Positions 15,367 to 18,933 of a DNA stretch of 18,933 bases are shown here, in pieces. Position 1 is the stretch's first letter. Every line of letters starts with the position of its first letter. This stretch comes from Arthrobacter sp. (lineage in GTDB: Bacteria > Actinomycetota > Actinomycetes > Actinomycetales > Micrococcaceae). Under the pieces are notes generated by a model. That model saw only the letters and a list, made by a program, of their open reading frames with translations. It had not been told where the DNA came from and made no database searches. The stretch is from contig JASLBS010000007.1 of NCBI GenBank assembly GCA_030146405.1, positions 1-18,933 on the forward strand. The letters are read 5' to 3'. Made by a program: the position numbers and the translations under genes.

Positions 15367-15391
15367 CTAATATATCAAGCGGATATCAGAG
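15367..15391. promoter_or_regulatory. Putative GntR operator site 2 (upstream of sox operon)
   Basis: The site reads CTAATATATC, then 5 bp, then GGATATCAGAG with small differences from site 1. Its reverse complement matches 14433-14457 at 22 of 25 positions, the mismatches lying in the centre (10th, 13th and 14th bases). It starts exactly 12 nt after the sox -10 box, overlapping the start of the transcript. Repetition at two promoters of one pathway beside a GntR gene strongly suggests a shared repressor site. Confidence 0.78.
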
Positions 15392-15409
15392 TGCGGATTG
15401 AGGAGAACG

Positions 15410-15625
15410 ATGGTCCCTTCCGATCTTCGGACCGGCACACCGGTACTGGCCACGCGGAGCGTCGGGACGGCGGAATCCGCCGAGGTCGTGGATGTCAGCA
15501 CCGCTGCGCTCGAGCGGGGGTTTCGCGACGAGACCGTGGCGGGACCCCGGCGACGGGGTCGAATCCTGGCCGGAGAACACCCCGTTCACCCCGAGCTCTC
15601 CTCCGACGCGACCAAGGTGCCATGA
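15410..15625 (+). CDS. Small unrecognised ORF overlapping the soxB start (71 aa, tentative)
   Basis: An ATG at 15410, preceded at close range by TTGAGGAGA (good ribosome binding site), opens a 71-codon frame. Its TGA stop at 15623-15625 overlaps the soxB start region as ATGATG. The product begins MVPSDLRTGTPVLA, has a basic patch GPRRRGR in the middle and ends SSDATKVP. There is no membrane segment, signal peptide or family that I recognise. About three quarters of codons end in G or C, lower than in soxB, so it may be a leader that couples translation into soxB or simply an untranslated leader with a chance frame. A 7-bp hairpin with a GCGA tetraloop (15543-15560) lies within it. Confidence 0.4.
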   Translation: MVPSDLRTGTPVLATRSVGTAESAEVVDVSTAALERGFRDETVAGPRRRGRILAGEHPVHPELSSDATKVP

Positions 15626-16842
15626 TGACCGATCTGCTTCCGGAGCACCCGGACTTCCTCTGGAACAACCCGGACCCCAAGAAGAGCTATGACGCCGTGA
15701 TCGTCGGCGGCGGCGGACATGGCCTCGCCACCGCCTACTTCCTGGCCAGGAACTTCGGGATGACCAACATCGCCGTCCTGGAGAAGGGCTGGCTCGCGGG
15801 CGGCAACATGGCCCGGAACACCACCATCATTCGCTCCAACTACCTCTGGGACGAGAGCGCCGCCCTGTACGAGAAGGCCTTGAAGCTGTGGGAGACCCTG
15901 CCCGAGGAGCTGGAGTACGACTTCCTCTTCAGCCAGCGCGGCGTCATGAACCTGGCCCATACCCTGGGCGATGTCCGTGAGAGCATTCGGCGCGTGGGCG
16001 CGAACAAGCTCAACGGCGTGGACGCCGAGTGGATCGATCCCCAGCAGGTCAAGGAACTCTGCCCCATCCTGAACATCAGCGAGAACATCCGCTACCCCGT
16101 GCTGGGAGCTACCTACCAGCCGCGCGCCGGCATCGCCAAGCACGATCACGTGGCCTGGGCCTTCGCCCGCAAGTGTGACGAGCTGGGTGTGGACATCATC
16201 CAGAACTGCGAGGTGACCGGCTTCATCAAGGACGGCAACAGGGTCACCGGTGTCAGGACCAACCGCGGCACCATCACCACGGAGAAAGTGGGCCTGTGCG
16301 CTGCCGGCCACAGCTCGGTCCTGGCGGAGATGGCCGGCTTCCGGCTCCCCATCCAGTCCCACCCGCTGCAGGCACTGGTCTCCGAACTGCACGAACCTGT
16401 CCACCCCACCGTGGTGATGTCCAACCACGTGCACGTGTATGTCTCCCAGGCCCACAAGGGTGAACTGGTGATGGGGGCAGGCGTGGACTCCTACAACGGC
16501 TACGGCCAACGAGGTTCGTTCCATGTGATCGAGCACCAGATGGCGGCCGCCGTCGAGCTCTTCCCGATCTTCGCCCGGGCGCACGTGCTCCGAACATGGG
16601 GCGGGATCGTGGACACGACCCTGGACGCCTCCCCGATCGTGGGTACCACCCCGGTGGAGAACATGTTCGTGAATTGCGGCTGGGGTACCGGAGGCTTCAA
16701 GGGCACCCCGGCCGCGGGCCTCACTTTCGCTCACACCATCGCCACGGGATCGCCGCACGAACTGAACAGGCCGTTCGCACTGGAGCGGTTCGAGACCGGC
16801 GCCCTGATCGACGAACACGGCGCAGCCGCTGTGGCCCACTAG
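15625..16842 (+). CDS. soxB: Sarcosine oxidase beta subunit (heterotetrameric)
   Basis: SoxB is the catalytic beta subunit of heterotetrameric sarcosine oxidase, which converts sarcosine to glycine and donates the carbon to THF with H2O2 production. The 405 residues contain the FAD-binding VGGGGHGLATAY (28-39), the WLAGGNMARNTT segment (56-67) and His173 in AGIAKHDH, which in the known enzymes is the covalent FMN attachment residue. That numbering supports the second of two adjacent ATGs (15625) as the start; the first is at 15622. The family start MxDLLPEHPxFLWNNP is reproduced. The frame stays open upstream to 15283, but that part resembles no SoxB. Nothing separates it from soxD except a ribosome binding site that overlaps its own stop codon. 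Confidence 0.96.
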   Translation: MTDLLPEHPDFLWNNPDPKKSYDAVIVGGGGHGLATAYFLARNFGMTNIAVLEKGWLAGGNMARNTTIIRSNYLWDESAALYEKALKLWETLPEELEYDFLFSQRGVMNLAHTLGDVRESIRRVGANKLNGVDAEWIDPQQVKELCPILNISENIRYPVLGATYQPRAGIAKHDHVAWAFARKCDELGVDIIQNCEVTGFIKDGNRVTGVRTNRGTITTEKVGLCAAGHSSVLAEMAGFRLPIQSHPLQALVSELHEPVHPTVVMSNHVHVYVSQAHKGELVMGAGVDSYNGYGQRGSFHVIEHQMAAAVELFPIFARAHVLRTWGGIVDTTLDASPIVGTTPVENMFVNCGWGTGGFKGTPAAGLTFAHTIATGSPHELNRPFALERFETGALIDEHGAAAVAH

Positions 16843-16856
16843 GAGGTAGCCCGGAC

Positions 16857-17264
16857 ATGCTCCTCATCCCGTGCCCCAACTGCGGCTCCCGTGACGAGAC
16901 CGAGTTCCACTACGGTGGTCAGGCCCACGTGGCCTACCCCGAGAACCCGGCAGAGTTGAACGACCGCGAATGGGCCGAGTTCCTGTTCTACCGGGACAAC
17001 ACCAAGGGCGCCTTCGCCGAACGCTGGCTCCACAGCACCGGCTGCCGCCAGTGGTTCAACATGCTCCGCGACACGGTCACCTACGAGATCCAGGCCGTCT
17101 ACCATAGTGGCGCAGCCCGGCCGGACACAGCCGCCCCGGCACCTGAGTCCGGCACCGCCAGCACGGCCCCGGACAGCACCACCACCGGGAGCGCGGCTCC
17201 GGACATCTCCGGCACAAGCACAGCCCCCGCCAGCACCACCGCCCCGGAAGGAGCAACCACGTGA
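16857..17264 (+). CDS. soxD: Sarcosine oxidase delta subunit with low-complexity tail
   Basis: SoxD is the small zinc-binding subunit of heterotetrameric sarcosine oxidase. The first 84 of 135 residues match the family: MLLIPCPNCG at the start, Cys6, Cys9, His59 and Cys63 as the expected zinc ligands, and ELNDREWAEFLFYRDNTKG with HSTGCRQWFN in between. Residues about 85-135 are an Ala/Pro/Ser/Thr/Gly-rich tail, so the protein is about 35-40 residues longer than the roughly 98-residue characterised SoxD. The start is set by TAGGAGG, which includes the soxB stop codon. The stop overlaps the soxA GTG start by four bases (GTGA), and the tail codons hold the soxA ribosome binding site. Confidence 0.94.
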   Translation: MLLIPCPNCGSRDETEFHYGGQAHVAYPENPAELNDREWAEFLFYRDNTKGAFAERWLHSTGCRQWFNMLRDTVTYEIQAVYHSGAARPDTAAPAPESGTASTAPDSTTTGSAAPDISGTSTAPASTTAPEGATT

Positions 17265-18933
17265 CCCAGAACGCGCGCCTCGACGCCGGCGGACGCATCG
17301 ACCGCACCATCTCCTGGCGGTTCACCGTGGACGGCGAGGAATTCACCGGCCACCCCGGCGACACGCTCGCCTCGGCCCTGCTCGCGAACGGCCGCATCGC
17401 CGTCGGCAACTCACTGTACGAGGACCGCGCCCGCGGCATCATGTCCGCCGGCGTGGAGGAATCCAATGCGCTGGTCCGTGTCGAACCCCGGTTCCCCGGG
17501 CACGTGGCCGAGTCCATGCTCCCGGCGACGACCGTCACCCTGGTGGACGGACTGGAGGCAGAGCTGTTGAACGGACGAGGCAGGCTGGACCCGGACGATG
17601 ACCGCGCCGAGTACGACAAGAAGTACGTCCACGCCGACGTCCTGGTCATCGGCGGCGGTCCCGCCGGCCTGACCGCCGCCCGGGAAGCCGTTCGCACCGG
17701 TGCCCGCGTCATGCTCCTCGACGACCAGCCCGAGCTCGGCGGATCCCTGCTGTCCGGGTCGACCGCACCTGGGCTGGCCGAGACCATCGAGGGCAAGCCG
17801 GCCCTGGAGTGGGTGGCGGACGTCGAAGCGGAACTCGTCTCAGCTGCCGAGTCCACCGTCCTGAACCGCACCACCGCGTTCGGTGCCTACGACGCCAACT
17901 ACGTCATCGCCGTCCAGAACCGCACCGACCACCTGTCCAGTCCCGCACCCCCCGGTGTCTCCCGGCAGCGCATCTGGCACATCCGTACTGCCCAGGTGGT
18001 GCTGGCCCCCGGCGCCCACGAACGCCCCCTGGTCTTCGAGAACAACGACCGCCCGGGCATCATGCTGGCCTCCGCGGTCCGCAGCTACCTGAACCGCTAC
18101 GCGGTCGCCGCCGGGCACCGCGTGGTCATCAGTACCACCAATGACAGCGCCTACGCCCTCGCCGCGGATCTGCGCGCCGCATGCGTCGAGGTGGCAGCCG
18201 TCATCGACGCCCGCCCGAGCCTCACGGAAGTGGCAGCCGCCGCCATCGACGCCGGCACCCGCGTGCTGATCGGCAGCGCCGTGGCCGACACCGCTGCGAA
18301 CGCCGCCGGCCGCCTGAATGCAGTCACCGTCCGCGGCATCAACGACGACGGCGAACTCACCTCCGGCGTCGAGAAGCTCGCCTGCGACCTGCTGGCAGTC
18401 TCCGGCGGCTGGAGCCCGCTGGTACACCTCCACTCCCAGCGGCAGGGCAAGCTGCGCTGGGACGATGAACTGGCCGCTTTCGTACCGAGCACAGGGGTCC
18501 CGAACCAGCAGACCGTCGGCTCCGGCCGCGGTAGCTTCGAACTCGCGGACGTGCTGGCCGAAGGCATTTCCGCCGGCGTAGCTGCCGCCACCGCCGCCGG
18601 CTTCGAGTCCGCCACGCCGCCGTCCGTTCTCGGCGAGCCGAAGTCCTCCGCACCGACCCGCCAGCTGTGGCTGGTCCCGGGCCAGACCGGCACGCCGGAT
18701 GGATGGCACCACCACTTCGTGGACTTCCAGCGCGACCAGTCCGTGGCCGATGTCCTGCGTTCCACCGGCGCCGGCATGCGCTCCGTGGAACACATCAAGC
18801 GCTACACCTCCATCAGCACCGCCAACGACCAGGGCAAGACCTCCGGGGTCAACGCGATCGGCGTCATCGCTGCGGCTCTGCGCACCGCGGGCGAGGCCTC
18901 CCGCGGTATCGGGGACATCGGCACCACCACCTA
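17261..18933 (+). CDS. soxA: Sarcosine oxidase alpha subunit (C-terminus beyond window edge)
   Basis: The first 557 codons of SoxA, usually about 965 residues, are visible. SoxA binds NAD and, in its missing C-terminal half, carries a GcvT-like folate domain. Visible features are an N-terminal ferredoxin-like fold (about 17-105, with DGEEFTGHPGDTLASALLAN) that lacks cluster cysteines, the dinucleotide-binding motif VIGGGPAGLTAA (129-140), APGAHERPLVF in the second nucleotide domain, and RYTSISTANDQGKTSGVNA near the window end, a typical SoxA stretch. The GTG start overlaps the soxD stop (GTGA) and is preceded by GGAAGGAG. The gamma subunit gene soxG would be expected just downstream, outside the window. 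Confidence 0.95.
   Translation, partial: MTQNARLDAGGRIDRTISWRFTVDGEEFTGHPGDTLASALLANGRIAVGNSLYEDRARGIMSAGVEESNALVRVEPRFPGHVAESMLPATTVTLVDGLEAELLNGRGRLDPDDDRAEYDKKYVHADVLVIGGGPAGLTAAREAVRTGARVMLLDDQPELGGSLLSGSTAPGLAETIEGKPALEWVADVEAELVSAAESTVLNRTTAFGAYDANYVIAVQNRTDHLSSPAPPGVSRQRIWHIRTAQVVLAPGAHERPLVFENNDRPGIMLASAVRSYLNRYAVAAGHRVVISTTNDSAYALAADLRAACVEVAAVIDARPSLTEVAAAAIDAGTRVLIGSAVADTAANAAGRLNAVTVRGINDDGELTSGVEKLACDLLAVSGGWSPLVHLHSQRQGKLRWDDELAAFVPSTGVPNQQTVGSGRGSFELADVLAEGISAGVAAATAAGFESATPPSVLGEPKSSAPTRQLWLVPGQTGTPDGWHHHFVDFQRDQSVADVLRSTGAGMRSVEHIKRYTSISTANDQGKTSGVNAIGVIAAALRTAGEASRGIGDIGTTT

Noticed and set aside
15410..15621. Glycine riboswitch in the sox leader
   Set aside because: I looked for the conserved glycine aptamer core and did not find it; only short hairpins such as GACCCCG-GCGA-CGGGGTC (15543-15560) are present.
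15283..15624. N-terminal extension of soxB in the same open frame
   Set aside because: The extension crosses the promoter and operator, is Arg-rich with no SoxB similarity, and His173 numbering fits the start at 15625.
15586..16839. Minus-strand open frame of 417 codons opposite soxB
   Set aside because: It is antisense to an intact soxB; the His/Val/Gly-rich translation is a shadow of soxB codons.
17840..18793. Minus-strand open frame of 317 codons opposite soxA
   Set aside because: It is antisense to clearly conserved SoxA sequence and has no recognisable domain.
1..18933. CRISPR arrays, insertion sequences, tRNA or rRNA genes, phage or defence genes
   Set aside because: No regularly spaced repeats, transposase motifs, terminal inverted repeats or RNA gene signatures were seen; all long conserved frames are explained by metabolic or housekeeping genes.

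Overview
The window is about 19 kb of high-GC DNA with dense, GC-ending codons. It most likely comes from an actinobacterium of the Arthrobacter/Micrococcaceae type. The best evidence is a dimethylglycine oxidase of exactly 830 codons whose His225, Tyr259 and Asp552 fall at the numbering of the Arthrobacter globiformis enzyme. The heterotetrameric sarcosine oxidase genes also look like those of Corynebacterium/Arthrobacter. Assignment below family level is not possible from the sequence alone.

Left part (1-6971) is mostly housekeeping and accessory genes. It opens with a partial GNAT acetyltransferase and a DUF998 membrane protein on the minus strand. A TetR regulator is divergent from them, with a perfect 8+8 bp palindrome in the gap. 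A minus-strand run follows: an HSL-type alpha/beta hydrolase, TrmB (tRNA m7G46 methyltransferase) and an MFS transporter. A divergent DEAD-box RNA helicase with an RG/S-rich tail ends at a strong bidirectional terminator.

Right part (7052-18933) is a glycine betaine catabolic island. GbcA (Rieske oxygenase) and GbcB (reductase) demethylate betaine to dimethylglycine, with a divergent LysR regulator. Dimethylglycine oxidase (dmg) makes sarcosine and passes the one-carbon unit to tetrahydrofolate. PurU, upstream of dmg in the same operon, hydrolyses 10-formyl-THF to formate and frees THF. SoxB, SoxD and SoxA (the window ends inside soxA) oxidise sarcosine to glycine. A GntR/FCD-family regulator lies between the purU-dmg and sox operons.

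The most notable finding is regulatory. A 25-bp element occurs twice, 22 of 25 bases identical, in the purU/gntR gap and upstream of soxB. In both cases it is in the same orientation relative to purU or sox transcription and starts exactly 12 nt after a putative -10 box. This suggests a GntR-controlled dimethylglycine/sarcosine regulon. The gbcAB/LysR gap lacks this element and carries its own repeated 12-bp near-palindrome, so the first step appears to be controlled separately. Other oddities are a roughly 95-residue acidic insert in GbcB, a low-complexity tail on SoxD, and a small unrecognised ORF that overlaps the soxB start.
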